A program made the position numbers and the translations under genes. From Jimgerdemannia flammicorona (taxonomy: Eukaryota; Mucoromycota; Endogonomycetes; Endogonales; Endogonaceae): 16,835 nt of DNA. Under the pieces are notes generated by a model that searched no databases, was not told the DNA's origin, and saw only the letters and a program-made list of their open reading frames with translations. Shown here in pieces: positions 7,681 through 16,812 of the stretch. Each line of letters starts with the position of its first letter. Positions within the stretch are counted from its first letter, which is position 1. The stretch covers positions 1-16,835 of the forward strand of contig RBNI01003024.1 of assembly GCA_003990745.1 (NCBI GenBank), in the 5' to 3' direction.

Positions 7681-10600
7681 TTACTCAAGCATCTTCGTAA
7701 TCTCAGTCAGGCAGAACACAACCACGAGATGGCCATCAGAATTACACATAGTGTCTATAGCATGGTAGGCAGTCTCGTGAAGAGTGTGAAGAGGGTAGGT
7801 ACGAAGTTCTTCCTGCCATTCATCACTGGTAAACCAATCGAGCTGATCATCTCGATTGGAAGAACCTCGGAATGTGGAATATGAACCATCAAGAAGACCG
7901 CACCTGAGGAGATGGCCATGATGAAACTTATCTCTACAGGGGCAGGGGCGGGGTTGGCCAAAGTAGCCATAGCACTAGGCAAGTATAGAGCATACAAGCC
8001 GGGGAGGGAAGGAGAGGATGCGGTCAGCACCCCGTGACCATAAATGGCCTTTGGGAGTGATATACCAAATAAGAGCCTGGGAAGAGGAGGCCCATTCCTG
8101 CAGCAACTGATCCCAGAGGAAGGACTGGAAGAAGGAGCAGAGCAAGTGAGTCTTGTGGACCTGGGGACAAAGGTCCCAGTACTAGTCGAGGAAGTCAAGC
8201 TAAGAGGTCCAACGCCAGAACTTGTCAATGATAGAACCCAGGGGACGTGTGACAAAGCACTCGCTAAGGGGGCTGATGGGGTTGTTGCCAGACTTGCTAC
8301 ACCAATCCAGATGGGCTTGGAACATACAGCAGAGGTCCGACATATGATGAAGGAAGGAAGGGAGGCCAAGAATTGAGCTGCCAATCAAGGGAAGGCCAGA
8401 GAACCTGACTGCCTAAGTGATAGCATTATCAAAAACCTTCTTGGGATGCTTCAACACCTGAAGCCCCATGGTAGTAGCCGGACAGGAAGCTCATAAGAGG
8501 GGAAGGCCATACTCTAGCTGTGGCCTAATGAATGTCCATATGATGGCCAGCTTGACCATTGGCGATCAGAGAGGACTATGGGCATGGCAGAACCCAAGAG
8601 TATGTTCTGTCTTCGCCACATTCTGCAACACAAGCTCAACAAAGTCAAACCCTTTATTGGTATATGGCATGCCCAGGTATACGTAGGAGGGGGGTCACAG
8701 GCAGGGTTCACCTCCAATCCGCACAGTACAGTTGGCAGGGCTAATATAACTGCACTTCTTGGGATTGAGCTCCATGCCATTCACTAAGAGCCAATCCTTA
8801 CAAAAGTCAACCATCCTTTGCCCTTCCGTGGCAGTGCGGGGGGTAAGAGCGATATTATCAGCAAAGAAGAGCCCGAGGAGGAAGTCGTACTCCTTAAATT
8901 GTTCATCAAAGGAGGCAGTGAGAGGATCAATAAAGATATCAAAAAGTCAGAGGGAGAGGAGGGAGCCTTGGAAAAGGTCATACTCAGTGGGGACCGAAGG
9001 GGTAATGAGGCCATTAACAACCACCTGGTAAGAACAGTGATTGAACAGGCTTCAAATAATGCTAAGGAGAGCTGTATCAGTATCTCGCATCTCAAGATGG
9101 GAAAGTATATACTTGAGGGGGACTCAATCGTACGCCTGCCAGAGGTCAAGGAAGACACAGCAGCCCCATCCCTTGGCCCATGTCTCATACAAAAGCAAGA
9201 TATGGGAGAGAGACAAGAAACGGGTTCGGAAGTCACCTTGGCAGTACGACATTTCTGTCAGGCCACTTCGGCTCTGGATGTATTCTTCCAAACACTGCTC
9301 GAAGAGTCTGCGAAACATTTCAGTTAGAGCAATAGGGCAAAACCTATCAATCATATGAGAATCCTCTTTCTTGGAAATCAGGGTGATAATGGCGGAATTT
9401 CAGTAGTGGAGAGTGAGCCCCCAGACTACGCACATCTGGAAGAAGAAGGACAAGGCATTGGAGAGGCAACAGGGGGTGTCTGCCTTACCTGCCATTACCC
9501 AAAAGGATCTGGACATGCAAGGAGTCGGCTCCACAGGCCTTCAAGAGGGGGTAACTGCAGATAGCCCTCCAAACTGCCAGCTGGTCAAACCAACCCTGCA
9601 GCTCAAAAGCATCTATACCAAGGGGGAAGATGTCCTCAGAGTCATCAAGGCAGAGAGAGGCATCCAGCTGGCCAAAGATAGTGATAAAGTAAGCAACCAC
9701 ATCATCAAATACTGGAACAGTGGGGGATCGAGATTGGAGGGGGGTGAGGGGTGGAGTGGTACGCTTGCTTAAAACCACGGATGGCATCAGAGACCAAAGA
9801 TGTACTGCGAAGAAGGTCCCGCTGAGGGAGCGGTGCTGCCCTGATTTCTCTCGTGTCATACAAGCCAAGAATGTCCTCACAAACTAACTATAGACCAGAG
9901 GTCAAAAGGGTGTCAAGGGAATCCATGAACTGCTGGTGATCTTCCATGGAGTGAAAGCCAGCCAAATGGTTCTGGACAGAGTAGATGGACCTGACAACAG
10001 TATTGCAAATGATATCTGCTGATTCCTGAAGGTGGGCTTAAACAACCGGGTCAGTCAGATATTTCGCAGAGTAATGGTGGATGCCAGCCAAGACAGCAAC
10101 TGGCAAGGGGGAGAAGGAGAAGGAGATAGTGAGGAGAGAAGGGTGGTCGGTAGCAACAGGAGGGGTGGAGCAGGTGAGAGATGCATGGAGGGATGTGGTG
10201 GCAAACGTGTGATCAATACATATAGAACCAGCCACTGGGGTCAAGTGATTCAATGACCATATCATTAGAGAAGTATCGACGACATCCATCTGATCATGAG
10301 GACCAGAATTGATGTTGCTAAGGTGAGCACTAAAGTAGGTATTGATGTTATCAATCAAAAGGGCCTTACCCAAAAAGGGACTAGACATAAGATCACAGAA
10401 GCCACTAATAGGAAGAGAGGGGGGGGCATAAACCCCAACCAATGCCAAGCTCTGGAACATGAGCCAGATATGGAAGGGGTCGGCGGAGGACCCAGAAATG
10501 AGGGGAGCAAATCAGTTTAACATGAGAACCACAAGCCCACCATTCTGGTGACCTACGATCCTGTGCAATGCTGGAGGGGAGGACATGTGAATGAGTAGAG

Positions 10601-10727
10601 AGGGATGCAGTGGGATATGCCATGTTTCACATATGAAAAGAATGTCAAGGGCAGGACCAATCAACTGACTGAGTACATTGAACTTATCCTAGGGTAGTCT
10701 GTATATATTGAGGAACCTGACTCTCAT
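7681..10727 (-). pseudogene. ORF2 of copy C: AP-type endonuclease and reverse transcriptase (decayed)
   Basis: The ATG at 10725-10727 (MRVRFLNIY) overlaps the ORF1 stop, and TAA at 7681-7683 ends the frame. Length is about 1015 residues after correcting a two-base loss near 9740 and a one-base gain near 9503. Endonuclease motifs: LNIY near residue 7, ICETW near 37, GD-N position near 125 reading LLIDNINT, IDHTFA near 172 and TDHPSL near 193. Reverse transcriptase: CPIALTEMFRRLFE, QGDFRTRFLS, FLDLWQAYD, SYQVVVNGL, FQGSLLS, and FFADN near 622-625. The second catalytic Asp of FADD is Asn (codon 8854-8856) and the endonuclease GD has become DN, so both activities are lost. Past the RT come FIRPQLEYGLPLL and a Cys/His-rich end (PCPCRDKFHHGHLL). 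Roughly a dozen in-frame stops are present. Confidence 0.85.
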
Positions 10728-12087
10728 TGTGGGCCAGGTACATTAGCGCCAACAGTATGGGAAGCACCTGAAGAGGAAGCCTCGGCTTCCAAATCCATTG
10801 CCATCTCACTGGTCACAGCCACAGTACCACCTGCCTTCGAAGCAGAGCCAGCTAATGGGAAGACAAAGGAGGGGAGAGTAAGGCCAAGTTCTGCGGCCCA
10901 AGTTCTGTAGAAGGTCTGCACCTCAGACCTCTTTGCAGTAGTATTGCCAGCCAACTGCCAGACCTGAGTGTGGAAGGATTGGAGTATCCATGTCTTCATG
11001 ACCTCTGTGGTATTCTTGTTGCATGGGAGCACAGGGTCCAGGCTGTTAGGACCGAGAACTCGAGTGCCTTCATTTTCTTTTAGAATGCCGTGATATAATC
11101 AGGGTGGAGCAGGAATTTGATGGTCAACATCAAGACGTACGACATATTGAGAACTTTTGACAACATCATATGGACGTCATACAAGTTCTTCCGAATCTGC
11201 CTGATCTTAAGATGGGCAAACCCGTTGATGTAAATGCACTGCAGCCGAGTGCCCTTCTCAGTCGGCGACAAATGAGAGGTCGGCTTGCAAGTCATGTGCA
11301 AGAGAGTGGTGACAGCGGCAGCTTTCTCCGGCTCAGGGTAGGCCTGGGTCCTATCCTTGATAGAAACCTTCTTGGCAGTGGTAGCCTACAATTTGAGAGG
11401 GGTGGGGGTCGAAGCAGGGGATGAAGATGGACTGGTGGCACTGGGTCCCACAGGCGGAGCCTGGGGCACTGGCCCAGAAACTTTAGCCTTATCCTTTTTA
11501 GGAGGCATAGCTTTGGTAGCCGGAGGTGCAACCATGGGAGTTGCCTCCTTTCGCGGTGCACCAGACTGTGCCACAGCAGCTTTAGTAGCCTGCTTGTCTG
11601 CTCATTTCTGGGCCTTTGACCATGTGTTCATAGCAGGACTAGTAGGAGGGGGGGCTGAGGACTTGGGGGGGGCAGATGTGGAAGGGGCGGCAGGGGTACT
11701 ACTCGAAGGAGCACCAGATAATAAGGGAGCAGTGGGTGCAGATCGTGCAGCAAGCTGCACCATCAGCTGGGCATTGACTTTGGCTAAGTTAGTCACTTGA
11801 GTCAGCAGATCTGAGATCTGCTTTCTCATCATAACTATCTCCGAGGCCAAATCAGGATCAGCTGAGGGGCCCGCATGACCAGCAGTTGGGGTCATACCCA
11901 AACTAGTGTTCAGGTGACTGCGCTTATTCTGATTGAGGGGCAGGGGCATGGGAGAAAAGGACATCCGCTAGGCATCATGGTCCGAATTGGAAGAGATCGC
12001 AATCTCTTTGTCATCTTCTGCATCATACAGGGAAAATAAATATGACAATATTGGTTGTGCATCCCCGCATGACCTGCACATTGCCAT
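10724..12087 (-). pseudogene. ORF1 of copy C (coiled coil, Pro/Ala/Ser linker, RRM-like core)
   Basis: This is the probable RNA-binding partner of ORF2. The frame can be followed from ATG at 12085-12087 (MAMCRSCGDAQPILSYLF) to TGA at 10724-10726, about 454 codons once a one-base loss is allowed for. An acidic leader (YDAEDDKEIAISSNSDHDA) comes first. A heptad-like stretch follows (IVMMRKQISDLLTQVTNLA), probably a coiled coil, then a Pro/Ala/Ser-rich linker, then a core (LQCIYINGFAHLKIRQIRKN, VLNMSYVLMLTIKFLL) that looks RRM-like by pattern. Breaks: TAG before RMSFSPM, TGA at 11602-11604 (CGA in copy D), TAG at 11386-11388, TAA after DYITAF, and a one-base deletion near 11038. A later in-frame ATG gives MSFSPMPLPL (11964), so the upstream start is likely but not certain. 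Confidence 0.75.
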
Positions 12088-12429
12088 AAGGCTACCCTGC
12101 CAAAGCCGAGGGAGAGAAGACCAACACTGTGACACTCAGTATAGTAGAGAGAGGTACCAAAGCATGTGAAGAGACGGGTGGCATTGCTGGCATTGCTGAT
12201 GATGGAGGAGGTGGCCGACATTACCAAAATAGGCGAAGGTGTGTTTGTTTGTTTTGTGAACTTGTGAAATATGGGTCACATGACCTTTGTTTGTACGACA
12301 TAAAAATAATGAGAAAGGGGGTATTTATACCCAATGGGAGGCTTAATTAATCAAAGGGACTGCTTTCTTAATTTGGAATAGCTTCGGGCTGTAAAGCTGA
12401 GTCTAGCCAAATGGGAAAATCATGTGAGT
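12088..12429 (-). promoter_or_regulatory. 5' leader of copy C and/or DNA between copies D and C
   Basis: These 342 bases separate the ORF1 start of C from the tail of D. No gene is seen. The stretch holds a GTTT microsatellite near 12240-12256, the inverted repeat GTCA-CA-TGAC at 12275-12284, the inverted repeat GGGTAT-TT-ATACCC at 12319-12332 and TTAATTAA at 12343-12350. Where the C leader ends and older DNA starts cannot be decided from this window. Confidence 0.45.
12322..12329 (-). promoter_or_regulatory. Candidate TATA box TATAAATA
   Basis: A full-consensus TATA element on the minus strand sits about 235 bases upstream of the ORF1 start of copy C, inside a short inverted repeat. It points toward C. 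LINE promoters are usually internal and TATA-less, so it could belong to the DNA into which C inserted, or be chance in an A/T-rich stretch. Confidence 0.3.
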
Positions 12430-12449
12430 GGGTTAGGGTTAGGGTTAGG
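12430..12449 (+). repeat. Telomere-like tail of copy D (three TTAGG(G) units)
   Basis: A perfect run of GGGTTAGGGTTAGGGTTAGG lies on the plus strand at the 3' end of copy D. It is flanked on the left by unrelated sequence (CATGTGAGT) and on the right by the conserved 3' UTR. The unit is the common fungal and vertebrate telomere repeat. Confidence 0.88.
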
Positions 12450-12840
12450 TTTCAAGTAAGAATTTATTCATTATAGAGAAGAAAAGGTACATCAGAGCAA
12501 CAAAAGACAAAGACTCCTAAGATGAGAAAAGCAAAACAAGGCCACCGAAGTAAACAACTAGCTAAGAAGTACAAAACAAAGACCAGAGAGGTGACCACCC
12601 TATAGACAGGCTGGATAAAACCATTTTGTCATGGCCATAAAGATAATAAATGTGAGAAGCAAAGAAAAGAAGGGCTAAAATATAATATATGTTCACCTGG
12701 CGCTAACTACAGGACCGTATCGACAACCAAACACCAAATGACTGACATGAGATGAATAACTCAATGCGCTCTCAACAACAAGGGAACCAACTGGGCAAAT
12801 GAGAGAGAGAAAGAAATAAAGAAAATGTGCGATCACTCGA
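12450..12840 (-). other. 3' UTR of copy D
   Basis: This stretch of about 390 bases is non-coding and matches the C 3' UTR almost base for base. Differences are mostly transitions and one- to two-base indels. Confidence 0.7.
12463..12468 (-). promoter_or_regulatory. Polyadenylation signal AATAAA, copy D
   Basis: The same AATAAA block as in copy C lies 14 bases before the tail. No A-tract follows it. Confidence 0.55.
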
Positions 12841-15800
12841 TCACCCAAGCATCTTCATAATCTTGGCCAGGCAGAACCCAACCGCAAGATGGACACTAGA
12901 ATTACACATGGCGTCAATAGTGTGATAGGCTGTCTCATGAAGAGCATGAAGAGGGTAGGCATGAAGTTCCTCCTGCCATTCGTCATTGGTAAACCAATCG
13001 AGTTGTTCCGAACCATTGAGAAGACCGTATCTGAGGAGATGGCCATGATGAAACTTATCTCTACAGGGGCAGGGACAGGGTTGGCCAAAGTAGCCATAGT
13101 GCCAGGTGAGCACAGAGCACCCAAGCCAGGGGGGGAAGGAAAGGACATGGTTAGCCCCCATGATCACAAGCGCTCTTTGGGAGTAATATACTGAATGAGG
13201 GCCTGGGAAGAGGAGGCCCATTCCTGCAGCAACTGATCCTGAAGGAAGAACTGGAGGAAGGAGTAGAGCGAGCAAGTCTTGCGGACCTGGGGACGGAGGT
13301 CCCAGTACTAGTCGAGGAAGTCAAGCCAAGAGGTTTAACACCAGAACTTATCAATAATAGAACCCGGGGGATGCATGACAAAGTGCTCGCTAAGGGGGCC
13401 GATGGGGTTGTTGCCAGACTTACTACACCAATCCAGATGGGCTTGGAACATGCAACAGAGGTCTGACATATGACGAAGGAAGGAAGAGAGGCTGAGAATG
13501 GAGCTGCCAAGTAAGGGATAGCTGGAAAATCCAACCACCCAAGTAACAGTGTTATCAAAGACCTTCTCGAGATGCTTCAACACCTGAAGCCCCATGGTAA
13601 TAGCCAGACAGGAAGCTTGTAGAAGGGGAAGGCCATATTCCAACTGAGGCCTAATGAATGTCTGTATAATGGCCAGCTTGACCATTGGCGAACAGAGGGG
13701 ACTACGGGCATGGCACAACCCAAGAGTTCATTCTACCTTCACTGCATTCTGCAACACAAGCTTGACAAAGTCGAACCCTTTGTTGATATACGGTATACCT
13801 AGGTACACATAGGAGGAGGGTCACGGGCAGGGTTCGCCCCCAATCTGCACAGCACAGTCAGCTGGGCCGACATAACCACACTTCTTGGGATTGAGCTCTA
13901 TGCCGTTCACCAGAAGCCAGTCCTTGCAAAAGTCAATTATTCTTTGCCCTTCTGCAGCAGTGCGGGGGGTAAGAGCGATATCGTCAGCAAAGAAGAGCCC
14001 GAGGGGAAAGTCATACTCCTTAAATTGTTCATCAAAGGAGGTGGCGAGGGGATCGATAAAGACATCAAAGAGCTAGGGGGAGAGGAGGGAGCCTTGGAAG
14101 AGACTATGCTCAGTGGGGACCGAAGGGGTAATGAGGCCATTAACAATCACCTGATAAGAACAGTGATTAAACAGGCTCCGGATAATGCTAAGGAGGGCCA
14201 CATCGGCACCTCATGCCTCAAGGCGAGAAAGAATAAGCTTAAGGAGGACTCGATCATATGCCTGCTGGAGGTCAAGAAAGACACGGTGGCTCTATCCCTT
14301 GGCCCACATCTCATGTGAGAGCAAGACATGGGAAAGGGACAAGAAGCAGATGTGGAAGCCACCTTAGTAGCGCGATATTTCTGTCAGGCTACTTTGGCTT
14401 TGGACGTAACCTTCCAACCACTACTTGAAGAGTTTATGAAATATTTTGGTGAGAGCAATAGGGCAAAACCCATCAATTGTCTGAGAATCCTCCTTCTAAG
14501 GGATCGGGGAGATGATGGCAGAATTCTAGTGGCGGGGAGTGAGCCCCCAAACCACGCACATCTGGAAGAAAAAGGACAAGGCTTTGGATAGGCTGCAGGG
14601 AGCGTCGGCCTCGCCTGCCATCACCCGAAGGATCCAGACATACAAGGAGTCAGCCCTGCAAGCCTTCGAGAGAGGGTAGCTGTGAATAGCCCTCCAAACT
14701 GCTGGCTGGTCAAACCAACCCTGCAGCCCAAGAGCACCCACACTAAGGGGGAAGACATCCTTAGAGTCATTGGGCTGAAGAGAGGCATCCGGTTGGCTGA
14801 AGATAGTGGTAAAATAAGCAACCACATCGTCAAACACTGGGACAGTGGGGGATCGAGATTGAAGGGGGGCAAGGGGGGTGGAGCAGTATGCTCACTTGAA
14901 ACCATGAATGGCATCAGAGACCAAAGATGCACTGCAAAGGAGGTCCTGCTGAGGGAGCGGCACTGCCCTGATTTCTCTTGCGTCATATGAGCTGAGGATG
15001 TCCTCACAAACCGACTGCAGACCAAAGGTCAAAAGGGCGTCCAGAGAATCCACGAACTGCTGGCAATCTTCCACAGAGCGAAAGCCATCAATATGGTCTC
15101 AGACTGAGTAAATGGACTGGACAACAGTATCGCAAACAATATCTGCTAATTCCTGAAGGTGAGCTTGAATGACCGGATTGGTCAGATACCTCGCAGAGTA
15201 ACGACAGATGCCAGCTAAGGCAGCAACCAGCAAGGGAGAGAAGGGGAAGGAGACAGTGAGAAGAGAGGGGTGGTCAGTAGCAACAGGGGGGGTGGAGCAG
15301 GTGAGGGACGTATGGAGGGACATGGTGGCGAATGCATGATCAATGTATATAAGACCAGCCACCGGCATCAGGTGGTTCAATGACCACATCATCAATGAGG
15401 TGTCGATGACATCCATCCAATCCCAAGAACCAGAGTTGACGTCACTAAGGCGAGCACCGAAATGGGTGTTGATGTCACCGATCAAGAGCACCTTACCCGG
15501 AAAGGGACCAGACACAAGATCACGGAAGCCATCAATAGGAAGAGAGGGTGGGACATAAATCCCAACCAAAGCCAGACCCTGGAATATGAGCCGGATATGG
15601 AAGGGGTCAGCGGAGGACCTGGAAATAAGAGGGGCGAAATGGTTTGACACAAGGACTATGAGACCACTGTTTGGGTAACCCACAATCCTGTGTGATGCCG
15701 GAGGAGAGGACATGTGAATGAGTGGAGAGGGATGCAGTGGAATGTGCCACATTTCACATACGAAAAGAATGTCGAGAGCAGGACCAATCTACCGACTGAG

Positions 15801-15854
15801 TATATCGAACTTATCCTGGGGTAGTCCGTGTATATTGAGGAACCCGACTCTCAT
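12841..15854 (-). pseudogene. ORF2 of copy D: AP-type endonuclease and reverse transcriptase (decayed)
   Basis: It starts at ATG 15852-15854 (MRVGFLNIHGLPQDKFDIL) and ends at TGA 12841-12843. Endonuclease motifs are NIHGL, FVCEMW, LLIGDINTHFG, YIDHAFA and ATDHPSL. The GD-N motif that copy C lost is intact here. Reverse transcriptase: CPIALTKIFHKLF, FLDLQQAYDRV, SYQVIVNGLITP, FQGSLLSP, and LFFADDIAL with FADD at 13980-13991. FIRPQLEYGLPLL, CCMFQAHLDWCSKSGNNP and PCPCRDKFHHGHLLRYG follow. One frame is kept from 15854 to about 13165, where two bases are missing relative to C. About fifteen stops interrupt it, including TGA at 15099-15101, TGA at 14892-14894, TAG at 14526-14528 and TAG at 14073-14075. 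Catalytic residues of the RT survive, so D was probably the younger or less damaged copy at those sites. Confidence 0.85.
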
Positions 15855-16812
15855 TGTGGGCAGGCGTGTTAGTGCCAACAGTGTGAGAAGCACCTGAAGA
15901 AGAAGCCTTGGCATCCAAATCCATTGCTATCTCCTCAGTCATAGCCATAGTACCACCTGCCTTCAAAGCAGAGCCGGTTGATGGAGAGGCGAAGGAGGGG
16001 AGAGTGAGGCCGAGTTCCGCGGCCCAAGCTCTGTAGAAGGTCTGCACCTCAGGCCTCTTCACAGTGGCATCGCCAGCCAACTATCAGACCAGAGCATGGA
16101 AGGATTGGAGTACCCATGCCTTCACGGCCTCTATGGCATTCTTGTTGCATGGGAGTACAGGGTCCCAGACCATCAGTACCGAGAACCCGAGCGCCTTCAT
16201 CTTCTTTTGGAATGCCGTGATATAATCAGGGCAGAGAAGGAATTTGATGGTCGACGCCGAGACATATGACATGTTGAGAACTTTTGACAACATCATATAG
16301 GCGTCATACAAGTTCTTCCGAATCTGCCCGATCTTAAGATGGGCAAACCCATCGATGTAAATGCACTGCAGCCAAGCACCATTCTCAGTCAGCAACAAAT
16401 GAGAGGTTGGCTTGCAGGTCATGCATGAGAGGGCCGCAGCGGCAGCAGCTCTCTCCAGCTCGGGGGCCTTGGCTTTATCCTTTTTAGGGAGTGCGTCTTT
16501 GGCAGCCAAGGGTGCAGCCATGGGAGTTACCTCCTTTAGCGGTACACCAGACTGTGATGTGGCAGCTTTAGCAGCCTGCTTGTCTGCTCGCTTCTGGGTC
16601 TTCAACCACGTGTTTGCGGTAGGACCAGTAGGAGGGAGGACCAAGGACTTGGGGGGGGTAGATGTGGAAGGGGCGGCAGGGGTACTTCCCAAAGGAGCAT
16701 CAGATGATGAGGGGGTGGTAGGTGCAGATCACGCAGAAGCTGCGCCATTAGTTGAGCATTGATTTTGGCCAGTTCGGCCACCTGAGTTAGTAGATCCGAG
16801 ATCTGCTTCCTC
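15811..16812 (-). pseudogene. ORF1 of copy D (5'-truncated, decayed)
   Basis: The first readable residues are RKQISDLLTQVAELAKINAQ, the coiled-coil segment also seen in C. One base is lost just after it, near 16740, followed by TGA where C has CGA. The linker is much shorter than in C: KDKAKAPELERAAAAAALSC leads directly to the core MTCKPTSHL. The RRM-like core is otherwise open (LQCIYIDGFAHLKIGQIRKN, SASTIKFLLCPDYITAF, KALGFSVLMVWDPVLPC). TGA and TAG stand side by side at 16081-16086 where C has TGG CAG. A one-base loss just before the end removes the ORF1 stop used in C, so the frame runs on to TAA at 15811-15813 inside ORF2. Confidence 0.75.

Larger units (their letters stand above)
7271..12087 (-). 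mobile_element. APE-type LINE of a second family, copy C (nearly complete)
   Basis: This is a leftward LINE with ORF1, overlapping ORF2, a 3' UTR of about 390 bases, an AATAAA signal and a telomere-like 3' tail. The left end is sharp, because C and D share sequence up to the tail and differ beyond it. The right end is given as the ORF1 start; the 5' leader continues an unknown distance into 12088-12429, because copy D lacks this part and cannot mark the boundary. The family is not related at motif level to A/B/E: FLDLWQAYD against FLDQKKAYD, QGSLLS against QGDPLS, and a different ORF1. Both are endonuclease-plus-RT LINEs. No RNase H domain was found, which argues against a typical Tad element. 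The clade is not assigned. Confidence 0.88.
12430..16812 (-). mobile_element. APE-type LINE of the second family, copy D (5' end of ORF1 missing)
   Basis: This is a second copy of the family of C, same strand, directly upstream of it. It aligns to C from the tail through the 3' UTR, ORF2 and ORF1 up to 16812, where it gives way to a T-run; the matching point in C is about 11828. About 260 bases of ORF1 coding sequence and the leader are therefore absent. The sequence is close to C overall but has its own indels: about 141 bases lost in the ORF1 linker, about 33 bases lost near the ORF2 end and several one- or two-base changes. Confidence 0.88.

Noticed and set aside
7264..12282. CACATG as a target-site duplication of copy C (7264-7269 and 12277-12282)
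   Set aside because: A six-base match within a 340-base search space is expected by chance, and the 5' end of C is not independently known.
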